Source: Woeseiaceae bacterium (GTDB taxonomy: Bacteria; Pseudomonadota; Gammaproteobacteria; Steroidobacterales; Woeseiaceae). Taken from it: DNA of 64,000 nucleotides. Below are positions 9,585-18,150 of this stretch, in pieces. Every line of letters begins with the position of its first letter. Position 1 is the stretch's first letter. Location of the stretch: positions 1-64,000 of the forward strand of contig JABDNG010000036.1 of NCBI GenBank assembly GCA_013001045.1, written 5' to 3'. The notes beneath the pieces are model-generated. The model was not told where the DNA came from. It did not search any database and saw only the letters and a list, made by a program, of their open reading frames with translations. The position numbers and the translations under genes are program-made.

Positions 9585-11291
9585 ATGCGTTTTTCCGAAT
9601 TCGGGCTGACTACGCTCAAGGAAGTTCCTGCCGAGGCAGAAATCGTCAGCCACCAGCTCATGCTGCGCGCCGGCCTCGTCCGGCGCCTCGCCTCCGGCCT
9701 GTTTACGTGGATGCCAATTGGCCTGCGCATCCTGCGCAAGGTCGAAACGGTTGTACGCGAAGAGATGGACCGGGCCGGCGCGCTGGAATTGCTGATGCCG
9801 GCGGTGCAACCCGCCGAACTGTGGGAAGAATCCGGACGCTGGGACCAGTACGGACCATTGTTGCTCCGCATGCAGGATCGCCATGATCGAAATTTCTGTT
9901 TTGGCCCGACGCATGAAGAAGTCATTACGGATATTGCCCGCAGGGAACTGCGCAGTTACAAACAACTGCCCGTCAACTTCTACCAGGTCCAGACCAAGTT
10001 TCGCGACGAAATCCGGCCGCGATTCGGGGTCATGCGGGCACGTGAATTCATCATGAAGGATGCCTACTCGTTCGATATCGACCAAGCCGGACTGCAGGCG
10101 TCGTACGAGAAGATGCACGCCGCCTACAGCGCGATATTCACGCGCCTCGGCTTGAAATTCAGGGTCGTCGACGCGGACAGTGGCGAAATCGGCGGCAGCC
10201 GCTCGCAGGAATTTCATGTGCTGGCCGATTCGGGCGAGGACGCGATCGCGTATTGCGATGCCGATCGCTATGCCAGCAATGTCGAGACCGCCGCGACGTT
10301 CCCGGCGTCGGCGCCACGCCCGGCCGCCGCGCAATCACTTGAGAAGATCGCGACACCCGGCGTACGTACGATCGAGGATCTGTGCCGCTTGCTCGACATC
10401 CTGCCATCGCAGACGATAAAGACGCTCATCGTTGACGGCAGCGACGGTCCGGTTGCGCTGGTACTGCGTGGCGACCACGAACTCAATGCCGTAAAAACGC
10501 AGAAGTTGGACGGTATCGCATCACCGCTGACGATGGCGGATACCGCGACGATCGTGAAAGCGACGGGTAGCGAACCGGGCTCACTCGGGCCTGTCGGACT
10601 GGACATGCCCGTGTACTTCGATCACGCCGTTGCCAGGCTGGCCGATTTCAGCTGCGGTGCGAACGAGGTCGGGCACCATTACACGGGCGTGAACTTCGGC
10701 CGCGACCTGCCCGAACCGCAGACTGTGGATATTCGCAATGTCGTCGTCGGCGACCCTACCCCGGGCGGCAAGGGCACGCTAAGCATAACGCGAGGCATCG
10801 AAGTCGGGCATATCTTCCAACTGGGGGACAAGTACAGTACGGCGATGGGCGCAACGGTGCAGGATCCGAAAGGCAAGAACCAGGTGATGTCGATGGGCTG
10901 CTACGGTATCGGCATAACGCGCATCGTCGGCGCCGCCATCGAACAGAATCATGACGAAAACGGCATCATCTGGCCCGGGCCGCTGGCACCGTTCGATGTC
11001 GTGCTGGTACCGATCAACCTGCAGCGTTCCGATGTGGTGCGCGAGGCGGCTGAAGCGCTGTACGAAGAACTCACCGCGAGCGGCCTGGACGTATTGTTCG
11101 ACGACCGCGACGCCCGGCCCGGCGTCAAGTTCGCGGACGCCGAGCTTATAGGCATACCGCACCGGCTGGTCATCAGCGAACGTAACCTCGCCGCCGGCGA
11201 ACTGGAATATCGCCACCGCAGCGAGTCCGAGTCGCGCAACCTAAAACGTGAGGAAGCTCTCAAATTGCTGGAGAATTCATCTGTAAGCTAG
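9585..11291 (+). CDS. proS: Prolyl-tRNA synthetase
   Basis: A 568-residue bacterial-type ProRS (class II aminoacyl-tRNA synthetase). Motif 2 region is [21 protein letters not shown], and [20 protein letters not shown] is motif 3. Between them lies the YbaK-like editing insertion (around residues 225-400, with the GDHELN and [15 protein letters not shown] stretches), which clears mischarged Ala-tRNA(Pro). The C-terminal anticodon-binding domain ends in [14 protein letters not shown] sequence. The start at 9585 ([19 protein letters not shown]) matches the family; the earlier ATG at 9519 would add 22 unrelated residues. A TTAGAAT -10-like element lies about 35 bases before the start. Confidence 0.97.
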   Translation: MRFSEFGLTTLKEVPAEAEIVSHQLMLRAGLVRRLASGLFTWMPIGLRILRKVETVVREEMDRAGALELLMPAVQPAELWEESGRWDQYGPLLLRMQDRHDRNFCFGPTHEEVITDIARRELRSYKQLPVNFYQVQTKFRDEIRPRFGVMRAREFIMKDAYSFDIDQAGLQASYEKMHAAYSAIFTRLGLKFRVVDADSGEIGGSRSQEFHVLADSGEDAIAYCDADRYASNVETAATFPASAPRPAAAQSLEKIATPGVRTIEDLCRLLDILPSQTIKTLIVDGSDGPVALVLRGDHELNAVKTQKLDGIASPLTMADTATIVKATGSEPGSLGPVGLDMPVYFDHAVARLADFSCGANEVGHHYTGVNFGRDLPEPQTVDIRNVVVGDPTPGGKGTLSITRGIEVGHIFQLGDKYSTAMGATVQDPKGKNQVMSMGCYGIGITRIVGAAIEQNHDENGIIWPGPLAPFDVVLVPINLQRSDVVREAAEALYEELTASGLDVLFDDRDARPGVKFADAELIGIPHRLVISERNLAAGELEYRHRSESESRNLKREEALKLLENSSVS

Positions 11292-11314
11292 TGATTTTAA
11301 TATATTATAATCAC
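11291..11314. promoter_or_regulatory. AT-rich 24-bp near-perfect palindrome with embedded -10 box
   Basis: Half-sites GTGATT and AATCAC flank a core TAATATATTA; 11 of 12 base pairs match between the arms. It begins at the last base of the proS stop codon and ends 17 bases before the lytic transglycosylase start. The second half contains TATAAT (11306-11311), a consensus -10 element, and TATACT follows at 11320-11325. It could be a repressor operator over the promoter of the downstream gene, or a weak hairpin after proS. No T-run follows, so it is not a classical terminator. Confidence 0.55.
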
Positions 11315-11331
11315 TGTATTATACTCACCCC

Positions 11332-11907
11332 ATGAGCTTCCTACGCCACATTGCAACGCTTGCACTGCTCGCCGCCCTGCTGTCCAGCGCCGGTGTCGCG
11401 GCCGAGCAAAGGCCGGATCCCGAGTTGCGCGAAGTCCTCCGCGTTGCCGCGAGCGAGTCCGCGAGCTTCGCTGATCGCTTTCACGCCGAGGTCTGGTTGA
11501 CCGACATGTCGCGACGCCTCGCCCGCCAGGTGAAGAACCCGGAAGAACGCATCGAGCTCCTGACCCTGGTGCACCTGGAAGCCGCCCGCGTTGAGCTGCC
11601 GCCGGAACTCATTCTCGCCGTAATCGAGGTCGAGAGTAACTTTGACCGTTATGCCGTCTCCGTTGCCGGCGCGTTGGGGCTCATGCAGATCATGCCGTTT
11701 TGGCTCAATGAAATCGGACGGCCGGACGACAACCTGCTGCACGTCGATACCAACCTTCGTTACGGCTGCACCATCCTGCGCTTCTATCTCGACAAGGAAA
11801 ATGGCGACTTGCGTCGCGCATTGGGACGCTATAACGGCAGCTTGGGGAAGCGAAAATATCCGAACAAGGTCATCGATAAGCTCAGCAGGAAGTGGTTTCA
11901 GGCCTGA
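11332..11907 (+). CDS. Lytic murein transglycosylase (SLT domain), exported
   Basis: A 191-residue periplasmic enzyme expected to cleave the glycan strands of peptidoglycan, forming 1,6-anhydromuramyl ends. An N-terminal signal peptide (HIATLALLAALLSSAGVAA, cleavage near residue 24) is followed by the SLT fold. The catalytic glutamate is in AVIEVESNFDRYAVS, followed by the GALGLMQIMP motif and, later, LRRALGRYNGS. It is small and has no extra binding domain, so it resembles compact Slt/MltE-like enzymes. No Shine-Dalgarno sequence is apparent before the ATG. It ends four bases from the convergent acylphosphatase gene. Confidence 0.9.
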   Translation: MSFLRHIATLALLAALLSSAGVAAEQRPDPELREVLRVAASESASFADRFHAEVWLTDMSRRLARQVKNPEERIELLTLVHLEAARVELPPELILAVIEVESNFDRYAVSVAGALGLMQIMPFWLNEIGRPDDNLLHVDTNLRYGCTILRFYLDKENGDLRRALGRYNGSLGKRKYPNKVIDKLSRKWFQA

Positions 11908-11911
11908 GCGC

Positions 11912-12145
11912 CTAGGCTATCGTAAAGCCCGACAACGCCCGGAAATCCGTTGCGGATTGCTCGACCCCCGACACCCGCGCCATAGGCGGGCCCTGTTGCA
12001 ACCAGTCGGCTAGCGCGTCCAGCGCCGCTTTCGATCCACAAGCCAGGACCTCAACATCACCGCTGTCGAGATTGATCGCATGGCCTGTGATGCCGAGCCG
12101 CTCTGCTTCACGCCGCGTGCTGTCACGAAACCAGACGCCTTGCAC
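11912..12145 (-). CDS. Acylphosphatase (N-terminal boundary uncertain)
   Basis: A small acylphosphatase, which hydrolyses carboxyl-phosphate bonds. The phosphate-binding loop VQGVWFRDSTRREAERLGI with the catalytic Arg and the GHAINLDSGDVEV segment with the catalytic Asn are both intact, and it ends in LSGFTIA as usual. The given start is the GTG within V-Q-G-V-W, yielding only 77 residues. The reading frame continues upstream with convincing first-strand sequence (RRFRISGR), but no ATG, GTG, TTG or CTG is found in it before a stop codon near 12260. Either translation starts at a rare codon (an ATA lies in frame near 12208-12210) or the first strand is not made. Confidence 0.85.
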   Translation of the reverse strand: MQGVWFRDSTRREAERLGITGHAINLDSGDVEVLACGSKAALDALADWLQQGPPMARVSGVEQSATDFRALSGFTIA

Positions 12146-12207
12146 ACGCCCGCTGATACGGAACCGCCGAGCCTCTTGCGGTGCATCACTGGAAGAAGAA
12201 CGTGCCG

Positions 12208-12549
12208 TTATTGCGAATCGTCCGGCGCTGGATCTGACGAAGATTCCAGCGCAGCTTCACTGGCTTTGAGCGCATCGAGCGCCTTCATTTTAGCCTGCTT
12301 CGCATCGTATCGGGCCTGCGTGTATTGACGCTCGTTCAGCTTCTTTTGAGCGCTTTCCAGATAGAGCTCGGCGGCTTTAAGGTGTATTGCCGCCCTTTGC
12401 GCGGCGCCGGCCTCTTTCGCCACGGCAATGGCCTGCCGGGCATCGCTCATCTCCTGGACGGGCGGTGCGGTTTCGCAGCCCGCAGCGAACGCGACCAGCG
12501 CGGCGGTCAGGAATACCTGGGCCAATGATCTAAATGCGGTTGTTTTCAC
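12208..12549 (-). CDS. DUF4398-type small lipoprotein
   Basis: A 113-residue exported lipoprotein. The signal peptide ends in a lipobox AFAAGC, making Cys25 the acylated residue. The mature part is almost wholly helical and charged (ARQAIAVAKEAGA, LKAAELYLESAQKKLNERQY, ARYDAKQAKMKALDALKA), which is the pattern of DUF4398 lipoproteins, often found with OmpA-like partners. There is no OmpA domain gene next door here. The 3' end overlaps the upstream open frame of the acylphosphatase gene. Function unknown; a periplasmic scaffold role is only a guess. Confidence 0.8.
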   Translation of the reverse strand: MKTTAFRSLAQVFLTAALVAFAAGCETAPPVQEMSDARQAIAVAKEAGAAQRAAIHLKAAELYLESAQKKLNERQYTQARYDAKQAKMKALDALKASEAALESSSDPAPDDSQ

Positions 12550-12623
12550 GTCTTATTCTAGTTGTCGGAAACCGCTCAACGCTACCAACAGGCAGCACAT
12601 GTCGTCAAGCGATTCGGCTCGCA

Positions 12624-12652
12624 CTGACGCGCCCGTTTCAGCCTGCTAAAGT
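12624..12652 (+). promoter_or_regulatory. Predicted sigma-70 promoter of arsC-wrbA
   Basis: CTGACG (12624-12629) and TAAAGT (12647-12652) are spaced by 17 bases, close to the consensus TTGACA/TATAAT. The transcript would start near 12659, about 30 bases before the arsC start codon. Prediction by eye only. Confidence 0.45.
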
Positions 12653-12689
12653 GCGTCTCCGGTTCGATAGTTAGCTTGGCGAGGGCCCA

Positions 12690-13046
12690 ATGGCAGTAAC
12701 GATCTATCACAATCCGCGTTGCTCTAAATCGCGAAAGACCCTGCAAATCATCCGCGATGCCGGTGTCGAACCGACCATCATCCTGTACCTGGAGGAAGCA
12801 CCCGGGGCCGCCGAGATTCTGGACCTTGCGGCTAAGCTGGGCGTACCACTCAGCAACCTTTTGCGACGCGGCGAGAAAGTCGTCAAGGAAGCGAAAGACC
12901 TTCCGGCCCTGGATAACGACGTTGCGCTCGCGGCCTGGATGGAGGCGCATCCGATCACCCTGCAGCGACCCATCGTAGTCGACATGGCGAGTGGTAAAGC
13001 GGTTGTTGGACGGCCGCCAGAAAACGTCGCAGACTTGCTTTCCTGA
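12690..13046 (+). CDS. arsC: ArsC-family arsenate reductase (glutaredoxin-dependent type)
   Basis: A 118-residue ArsC-family protein with the thioredoxin-like fold. The N-terminus YHNPRCSKSRKTL places the reactive Cys at position 11, as in the glutaredoxin-coupled arsenate reductases. The expected downstream Arg-bearing segment appears in LQRPIVVD. No arsR, arsB or acr3 is nearby, so the true substrate may be something other than arsenate; many orphan members are annotated this way. The stop overlaps the wrbA start (TGATG), so both are co-translated from one message. Confidence 0.88.
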   Translation: MAVTIYHNPRCSKSRKTLQIIRDAGVEPTIILYLEEAPGAAEILDLAAKLGVPLSNLLRRGEKVVKEAKDLPALDNDVALAAWMEAHPITLQRPIVVDMASGKAVVGRPPENVADLLS

Positions 13047-13639
13047 TGGCCGACATTCTTGTTCTCTACTATTCGCGCAACGGCGCTACTGAAGCGCTTG
13101 CGCGCGAGGTCTGTTACGGCGTCGACGCCGTCAACGGCATGGCAGCGCGTCTGCGCACGGTGCCGGCAGTGTCTGCGGTCACAGAATCCAGCGAAAGCGA
13201 TGTGCCCGAATCCGGCCCGCCGTATGCGACGCCCGCAGACCTTGCGGAGTGTGTGGGACTAATCATGGGCAGCCCGACCAATTTCGGCAACATGTCGGCA
13301 TCGCTGAAGCACTTCCTCGATAGCACCGTCTCCGAATGGTTTAAAGGTGCGGCTGTCGGCAAGCCGGCTGGCGTGTTTGCATCGACATCCTCATTGCACG
13401 GCGGTCAGGAGTCGACCTTGCTGTCGATGGCGCTGCCGCTCCTGCACCACGGCATGCTGATCGTCGGCCTGCCTTACACCGAAGAAGCCTTGTCCGCCAC
13501 GACCACGGGCGGAACGCCCTACGGGGCAACGCACGTCACATGGAATCGAAAGCCCGTTTCTTTGTCCGACGACGAAGTAGAGCTGGCGCGAGCGCTCGGA
13601 CAGCGCGTTGCTGAGATCGCCCGGCGGCTGGCCGACTAG
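13046..13639 (+). CDS. wrbA: NAD(P)H:quinone oxidoreductase, WrbA type
   Basis: A 197-residue flavodoxin-like FMN protein. The N-terminal phosphate loop YYSRNGATEALA, the segment MGSPTNFGNMSASLKHFLD and the FASTSSLHGGQESTLLSM stretch are characteristic of WrbA, which reduces quinones by two electrons and protects against redox cycling. The family usually forms a tetramer. Translation overlaps the arsC stop by one base. The gene ends eight bases from the convergent hda gene. Confidence 0.93.
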   Translation: MADILVLYYSRNGATEALAREVCYGVDAVNGMAARLRTVPAVSAVTESSESDVPESGPPYATPADLAECVGLIMGSPTNFGNMSASLKHFLDSTVSEWFKGAAVGKPAGVFASTSSLHGGQESTLLSMALPLLHHGMLIVGLPYTEEALSATTTGGTPYGATHVTWNRKPVSLSDDEVELARALGQRVAEIARRLAD

Positions 13640-13646
13640 TCGCGTC

Positions 13647-14348
13647 CTAGCTGCTTTCCGTTTGTTGCAAGACCCCGCGCACGAATGGAATGGTAACGCG
13701 CCGTTTCGCGCGCAGCGCCTCCAGATCCAGTTTATCCAGCAGTTCATAGAGGCTCGCCATGTCGCGGCGGCTGCGCTTCAACAGGTAACGTGCGCTGTCG
13801 TCCGGCAATTCAAGGCCACGGTGCCGAGCCCTCAGCTGCAATGCCGAAACGCGTTGCTCGTCGTCCAGCGCCCGAATATGAAACACGGGCAATTGCGACA
13901 GGCGGCTTGCAAGGTCCGGCAATTGGATCGGGCATTCACGAGGCGCCATGCTGGCCGCGACGATCATTTGCCCGCCCGCGTCAAATACCTGGTTAAAAAG
14001 ATCGAACAACGCCGTCTCCCAGTCGGAATCCCCCGCCACTTTCTCGATATCATCGATGCACACCAGCTCGCGGCTCGCGAGCCCTTCGAGGCTTGTGGGG
14101 CCGCCCGCGGCGAAGACTGACAGCGGAACATACGCCGACCGATCGCCCGCACGATCGCAAATGGCCTGCAGCAAGTGTGTCTTTCCAGTGGCTGCGGCGC
14201 CCCAGATCCAACTACCGAAGCCACCGCTCTCAGACGAACCGTCAGCGAGCTCACAAAGCGTTGCAACCAGCGACTCGTTGCCGTGCGCGTGAAAGCTCGC
14301 AAACACTGCATGATCGGCAAGACGCAATGGCAGGACCAGCTGACTCAT
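13647..14348 (-). CDS. hda: DnaA regulatory inactivator Hda
   Basis: A 233-residue DnaA-paralogue that, with the sliding clamp, stimulates ATP hydrolysis by DnaA to prevent re-initiation of replication. The clamp-binding motif QLVLPL sits at residues 3-8. Walker A is WGAAATGKTHLL with the canonical GKT, Walker B is LVCIDDIEKVAG, and the arginine-finger region is LASRLSQLPVF. As usual for Hda there is no DNA-binding domain IV. It overlaps the upstream permease gene by four bases (ATGA) and belongs to the block DUF2066-pgsA-like-permease-hda, an arrangement often seen in gammaproteobacteria. Confidence 0.95.
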   Translation of the reverse strand: MSQLVLPLRLADHAVFASFHAHGNESLVATLCELADGSSESGGFGSWIWGAAATGKTHLLQAICDRAGDRSAYVPLSVFAAGGPTSLEGLASRELVCIDDIEKVAGDSDWETALFDLFNQVFDAGGQMIVAASMAPRECPIQLPDLASRLSQLPVFHIRALDDEQRVSALQLRARHRGLELPDDSARYLLKRSRRDMASLYELLDKLDLEALRAKRRVTIPFVRGVLQQTESS

Positions 14349-15409
14349 TCGTCCTCGAGTACCACGAGAGCGTCCGGATGTTCCTTGAGATAGCGATGAA
14401 AGGCGAAGCGAACAAGGACGGAGAGAACCGCTGCGGCGGGCAGCGCCAGCAGGATGCCGAAGAACCCAAACAGCTGGCCGCCGGCGGCGACCGCAAAAAT
14501 AATGATTACCGGATGCAATCCGATTCGGTCGCCGACCAGCTTTGGGGTCAGGACCGAGCCTTCGATAAATTGCGCCAGCGAAAATGTGACGACAACACCA
14601 ACCAGCTGCCAGAGCGGGTTTGGCTCCAGCGCGACCGTCAGCCCGGCTAGCGCGATGCCAAACACGAATCCGAGGTAGGGAACGAAGCTGACGAGACCCG
14701 AGACGACGCCGATGGCAATCGCGAATTTCAGCCCGACCAGGCCAAGTCCCACCGAGTAGATTGTCGCCAGCGCGGCCATGACCAGGAGCTGTCCACGAAG
14801 AAACGCGCTCAAAACTTCGTCCGTCTCTCGTGCAAGCATGAAGACCGTCTTGCGCTGACTTTCCGGGACCAGGGCCCCAATGTGAACAAGAATCGAGTCC
14901 CAGTCGCGCAGCAGATAAAACGTCAGGATCGGGATTAGAAACAGGCTCAGGACCGCCGCCGCCAGTGCGCCTCCGGACTTGCTGACGGATAACAACACCT
15001 TGCCGCTCCAGCTACCCACCATATCGCTGTAACGCGCCAGGAACGGGCCAATGCCGACGTCCTCACCTGCCTCCAGGTTCAGCCAGCTTGTTATCGTTGG
15101 CAGCCAGACCTGTTCGACCTTGCGGGCGATATCAGGCAACGCATTGAACAACGCGCCGACCTGGGTCTTGATCAAAGGCCCAACCAGTAATATGAGTAAG
15201 GCCAGTATAAGAAAGGTAATGACGAAGACGGCAACGACCGCCAGGGTGCGTGGCATCTTCAGTTTTTGCAGTCGGTCTGCCACCGGGTCGGCGATGTAGG
15301 CCAGCAGCGCCGAGGCAATGAACGGCGTCAGGACCGGCGCCAGCAGATAGAACAGCCAGCCAACCAGGCCGATTGCGATGAGCCAGTTAAGGCGCAGATC
15401 GGATTGCAT
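14345..15409 (-). CDS. AI-2E/PerM-family membrane protein
   Basis: A 354-residue inner-membrane protein of the AI-2E transporter (PerM/YdiK) family, with about eight hydrophobic helices. The family signature region is seen as LVSFVPYLGFVFGIALAGLTVAL, and the C-terminal part VGDRIGLHPVIIIFAVAAGG is likewise typical. Despite the family name, most members have no proven role in quorum-signal export; some are ion/proton antiporters. The substrate here is unknown. It lies between the CDP-alcohol phosphatidyltransferase gene (2 bases) and hda (overlap) on one transcript. Confidence 0.9.
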   Translation of the reverse strand: MQSDLRLNWLIAIGLVGWLFYLLAPVLTPFIASALLAYIADPVADRLQKLKMPRTLAVVAVFVITFLILALLILLVGPLIKTQVGALFNALPDIARKVEQVWLPTITSWLNLEAGEDVGIGPFLARYSDMVGSWSGKVLLSVSKSGGALAAAVLSLFLIPILTFYLLRDWDSILVHIGALVPESQRKTVFMLARETDEVLSAFLRGQLLVMAALATIYSVGLGLVGLKFAIAIGVVSGLVSFVPYLGFVFGIALAGLTVALEPNPLWQLVGVVVTFSLAQFIEGSVLTPKLVGDRIGLHPVIIIFAVAAGGQLFGFFGILLALPAAAVLSVLVRFAFHRYLKEHPDALVVLEDE

Positions 15410-15411
15410 AG

Positions 15412-15957
15412 CTATTCACCTGCACGGGCACGTTTTGACCAGGAAAGGACATAGTCTACGCCACTGATCACCACTGTGATAAGCACGGACGCGCCGAGCA
15501 CGGTGATCGAGATCTTGTCGGGCCAACCGAAGCCCGCTCGGCTGAGTACGAACAACAGGAACAAGAGCTGCAATGCCGTATTCAGCTTGCTGATTCTCGT
15601 CGGTTCGCCTGGAACCGGCCTCACGAAATAGTTGTAGGCCAAAGCACCGCCAACAATTACGAGGTCTCGCAGAATCACGACAGCGGTTAGCCACACCGCA
15701 ATATGCTGCGTGTAGGCCAAGGTGATAAAGGTACCTGCCACCAGCAGTTTGTCGGCCACCGGGTCCAGCAGCGCGCCAGTTCGGGAATGCCAGTCGAAGC
15801 GTTTGGCGAGATATCCGTCGATGCCATCCGAAAAACCCGCTACGAAGAAAAGCGCCAGCGCCAGGCCGAAATTGCCATTGAGAATGGATGACAAGATCGG
15901 CACCACGAGAACGATGCGCAGCAACGAAATAGCGTTGGGTAACCAACTTAGTGACAT
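15412..15957 (-). CDS. CDP-alcohol phosphatidyltransferase (PgsA-like)
   Basis: A 181-residue membrane enzyme with the complete CDP-alcohol phosphatidyltransferase motif, read as DGIDGYLAKR, eight residues later G-ALLDPVADK. It probably makes phosphatidylglycerol phosphate from CDP-diacylglycerol and glycerol 3-phosphate. Five to six hydrophobic segments are visible. Whether it is the main PgsA or a paralogue cannot be told from this window. It sits between a DUF2066 gene and a PerM-type permease gene, with spacings of 11 and 2 bases, so it is within one operon. Confidence 0.88.
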   Translation of the reverse strand: MSLSWLPNAISLLRIVLVVPILSSILNGNFGLALALFFVAGFSDGIDGYLAKRFDWHSRTGALLDPVADKLLVAGTFITLAYTQHIAVWLTAVVILRDLVIVGGALAYNYFVRPVPGEPTRISKLNTALQLLFLLFVLSRAGFGWPDKISITVLGASVLITVVISGVDYVLSWSKRARAGE

Positions 15958-15968
15958 TGCAGCGACTC

Positions 15969-17066
15969 TCAGGGGCTGAAGTAGAACTCGAGGTCGGCCG
16001 CGGGCCGCGCTTCGCCAAATCGCGCCATGCTCTCTTGCTCGATTAGCCCATTGAATCTCAATGCGCGCCTGAGGCGATCCGCACCGCCGCGCACATCAAT
16101 GCGATAGCTTATGCGGTCGCCGGCGACCTCGATAATTGCGAACTCTTCAATCAGGCTGACACCCGCCAGCAGGCTTTGTAATGTCCCGTACGCCTCGACC
16201 GAGGCTACGCCGGAAACATTGAGCGCAACCGATTCGATCGGCACATCCCCGCCGAACGCAAACTCCGCCGCCAACAAATCTCCGATCTGTCCGATTATTG
16301 CCTCGGGCGGCCCATTCCAGCTGCGCTCTGCGCCGCTGAAAAAGTAACGCCAGCTTTCCTGGCGACTGGACGACGGACGAATGCGACCGATCAGGATCGA
16401 GTCTGCGTCGTAGCGCTCGGATGCGGCGATGATTCGCTCGTCGAATCCACCCCAGATGTCGCTGAATGAAACGTTTTGCAGGTCGATCGTATCGAGCAAC
16501 GGAAAGACCACGGGCAGACCGCGCTGCCGCGCGATCTCCAACATGCGCTCTCTCAGGCGTTTATTGCGGTCAATCGAGCGTGACTCACCCGCCGTTCGAT
16601 CAGGATCGTCGGCCGAGATGATCTCTCGGCTTCCCTGGCCCCAGTCGACCGCCAGCCAAACGAGCGTCAGCGGTCGATCGGCGCCCCAGACTGTCTGCCC
16701 GGCGTCGCGCAATGTCTGCTCGATGGCCTGTCCGTCGAATGACACCCACAGCGAATCGTTGGCGCCGGGGCGAAACTGAATGACATACGAAGCCGGATTC
16801 GGGAAAAGCTCATTGATAGTCTCGCGATCCGTGCTCAGCCCTGATCCCGATACACGCAGCAGCACCTCTGCGAGCGCCAGCTGGTACGCATCCTTGCGCG
16901 GATCCCTTGCATTTCGATCGAACGGGACTTCGGCTGTGTATAAGGTCGGTACGTCGACCGCTGCCACCTGGGACGGGAGGCCGCCACCCAGTAACGCGGC
17001 CGCCAGCACCGACCACATTGAATGCCGGACAAATCCTGCGCGGCGGGATGTTCGAGTATTGATCAA
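15969..17066 (-). CDS. DUF2066 domain-containing exported protein
   Basis: A 365-residue protein with an N-terminal export signal (FVRHSMWSVLAAALLGGGLP) followed by a DUF2066-type domain beginning near LYTAEVPFDRNARDPRKDAY. Further family-like stretches are DRPLTLVWLAVDWGQGSREI and the repeat-like segments toward the C-terminus (GTLQSLLAGVSLIEEFAI, GGADRLRRALRFNGLIEQ). Function is unknown, but members commonly precede a PgsA-like gene and hda as here. It is divergent from purM across 64 bases, in which the promoters of both directions must lie. Confidence 0.88.
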   Translation of the reverse strand: MINTRTSRRAGFVRHSMWSVLAAALLGGGLPSQVAAVDVPTLYTAEVPFDRNARDPRKDAYQLALAEVLLRVSGSGLSTDRETINELFPNPASYVIQFRPGANDSLWVSFDGQAIEQTLRDAGQTVWGADRPLTLVWLAVDWGQGSREIISADDPDRTAGESRSIDRNKRLRERMLEIARQRGLPVVFPLLDTIDLQNVSFSDIWGGFDERIIAASERYDADSILIGRIRPSSSRQESWRYFFSGAERSWNGPPEAIIGQIGDLLAAEFAFGGDVPIESVALNVSGVASVEAYGTLQSLLAGVSLIEEFAIIEVAGDRISYRIDVRGGADRLRRALRFNGLIEQESMARFGEARPAADLEFYFSP

Positions 17067-17130
17067 GGGTGGTTTTCCCGTTCAGAACTAAGCACTATTA
17101 TATCGCCCCCGCAGAGTATGCCACTCCAAA

Positions 17131-18150
17131 ATGATCAATAAACCTCTAACGTATAAAGATGCCGGTGTCGATATCGATGCCGGGAACGAACTCGTCGAAC
17201 GAATCAAGCCGCTCGTAAAGAAAACGCAGCGGCCCGAGGTGCTCGCCGGCCTTGGCGGTTTTGGCGGGTTGTTCGCGCTGCCGCCCGGCCGCTTTCGCGA
17301 GCCCGTGCTGGTCTCTGGCACTGATGGCGTCGGGACAAAACTGATGCTCGCGCAGCACCTGGATCAGCATGACACGATCGGTATAGATCTCGTCGCAATG
17401 TGCGTCAATGATGTGTTGGTACAGGGCGCAGAACCCCTTTTTTTCCTGGACTATTTCGCCTGCGGCAAGCTGGACACTCGCGTGGCGACTGACGTGATTG
17501 CAGGTATCGCAGAGGGTTGTCTGCAAGCCGGGGCCGCATTGATTGGCGGCGAAACGGCCGAGATGCCCGATATGTACTCCGACGGTGAGTACGACCTTGC
17601 CGGGTTTACGGTGGGCGCCGTTGAGCGATCCGAATTAATCGACGGCAGCGCGATCCGGGAGGGCGACGCTTTGATCGGTATCGCGTCGAGCGGCCCGCAT
17701 TCCAATGGATACTCGTTGATTCGCAAAGTCCTGGACCGGGCGGGCGAATCCGACATCGATGGCGACCCTGCGCACGTCAAGCTCCTGGCGCCAACACGTA
17801 TTTACGTCAAGGCAATTCTGGCGCTAATGCAGGCAATGACGGTAAAAGGCCTTGCGCACATCACGGGTGGCGGAATCACAGAAAACGTGCCGCGAATCCT
17901 GCACGCCGCTCTGGATGCGGAAATTGATACCGCGAGCTGGCAGCGAGGTGCCGTCTTCGACTGGCTGGCCGAACACGGCAATATCGAGACGGCCGAAATG
18001 CGCCGCACCTTCAATTGTGGGGTCGGCATGGTCGTCGTTGTCGATGATGACAACGTCGATGACGCTGTCCGCGTATTGATCGATCAGGGTGAGATTGCCT
18101 GGCGACTGGGCCGCGTCGTTGCTGGCCATCGGAAAACCCGTTACGTCTGA
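17131..18150 (+). CDS. purM: Phosphoribosylformylglycinamidine cyclo-ligase (AIR synthetase)
   Basis: A 339-residue PurM, which closes the imidazole ring in step five of purine synthesis using ATP. Diagnostic segments are [20 protein letters not shown] at the start, [47 protein letters not shown] and [15 protein letters not shown]. The length is normal. Its stop overlaps the purN start by one base, so both enzymes are co-translated. An AT-rich stretch (TATTATATC near 17095-17103) lies about 30 bases upstream and could serve as -10. Confidence 0.97.
   Translation: MINKPLTYKDAGVDIDAGNELVERIKPLVKKTQRPEVLAGLGGFGGLFALPPGRFREPVLVSGTDGVGTKLMLAQHLDQHDTIGIDLVAMCVNDVLVQGAEPLFFLDYFACGKLDTRVATDVIAGIAEGCLQAGAALIGGETAEMPDMYSDGEYDLAGFTVGAVERSELIDGSAIREGDALIGIASSGPHSNGYSLIRKVLDRAGESDIDGDPAHVKLLAPTRIYVKAILALMQAMTVKGLAHITGGGITENVPRILHAALDAEIDTASWQRGAVFDWLAEHGNIETAEMRRTFNCGVGMVVVVDDDNVDDAVRVLIDQGEIAWRLGRVVAGHRKTRYV

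Noticed and set aside
12690..13639. An arsenic-resistance operon
   Set aside because: Only an ArsC-like gene is present and its partner is wrbA; no arsR, arsB, acr3 or arsA is nearby.
15412..15957. Calling this gene the main pgsA without reserve
   Set aside because: The motif proves the enzyme superfamily, but the window cannot show whether another pgsA exists in the genome.
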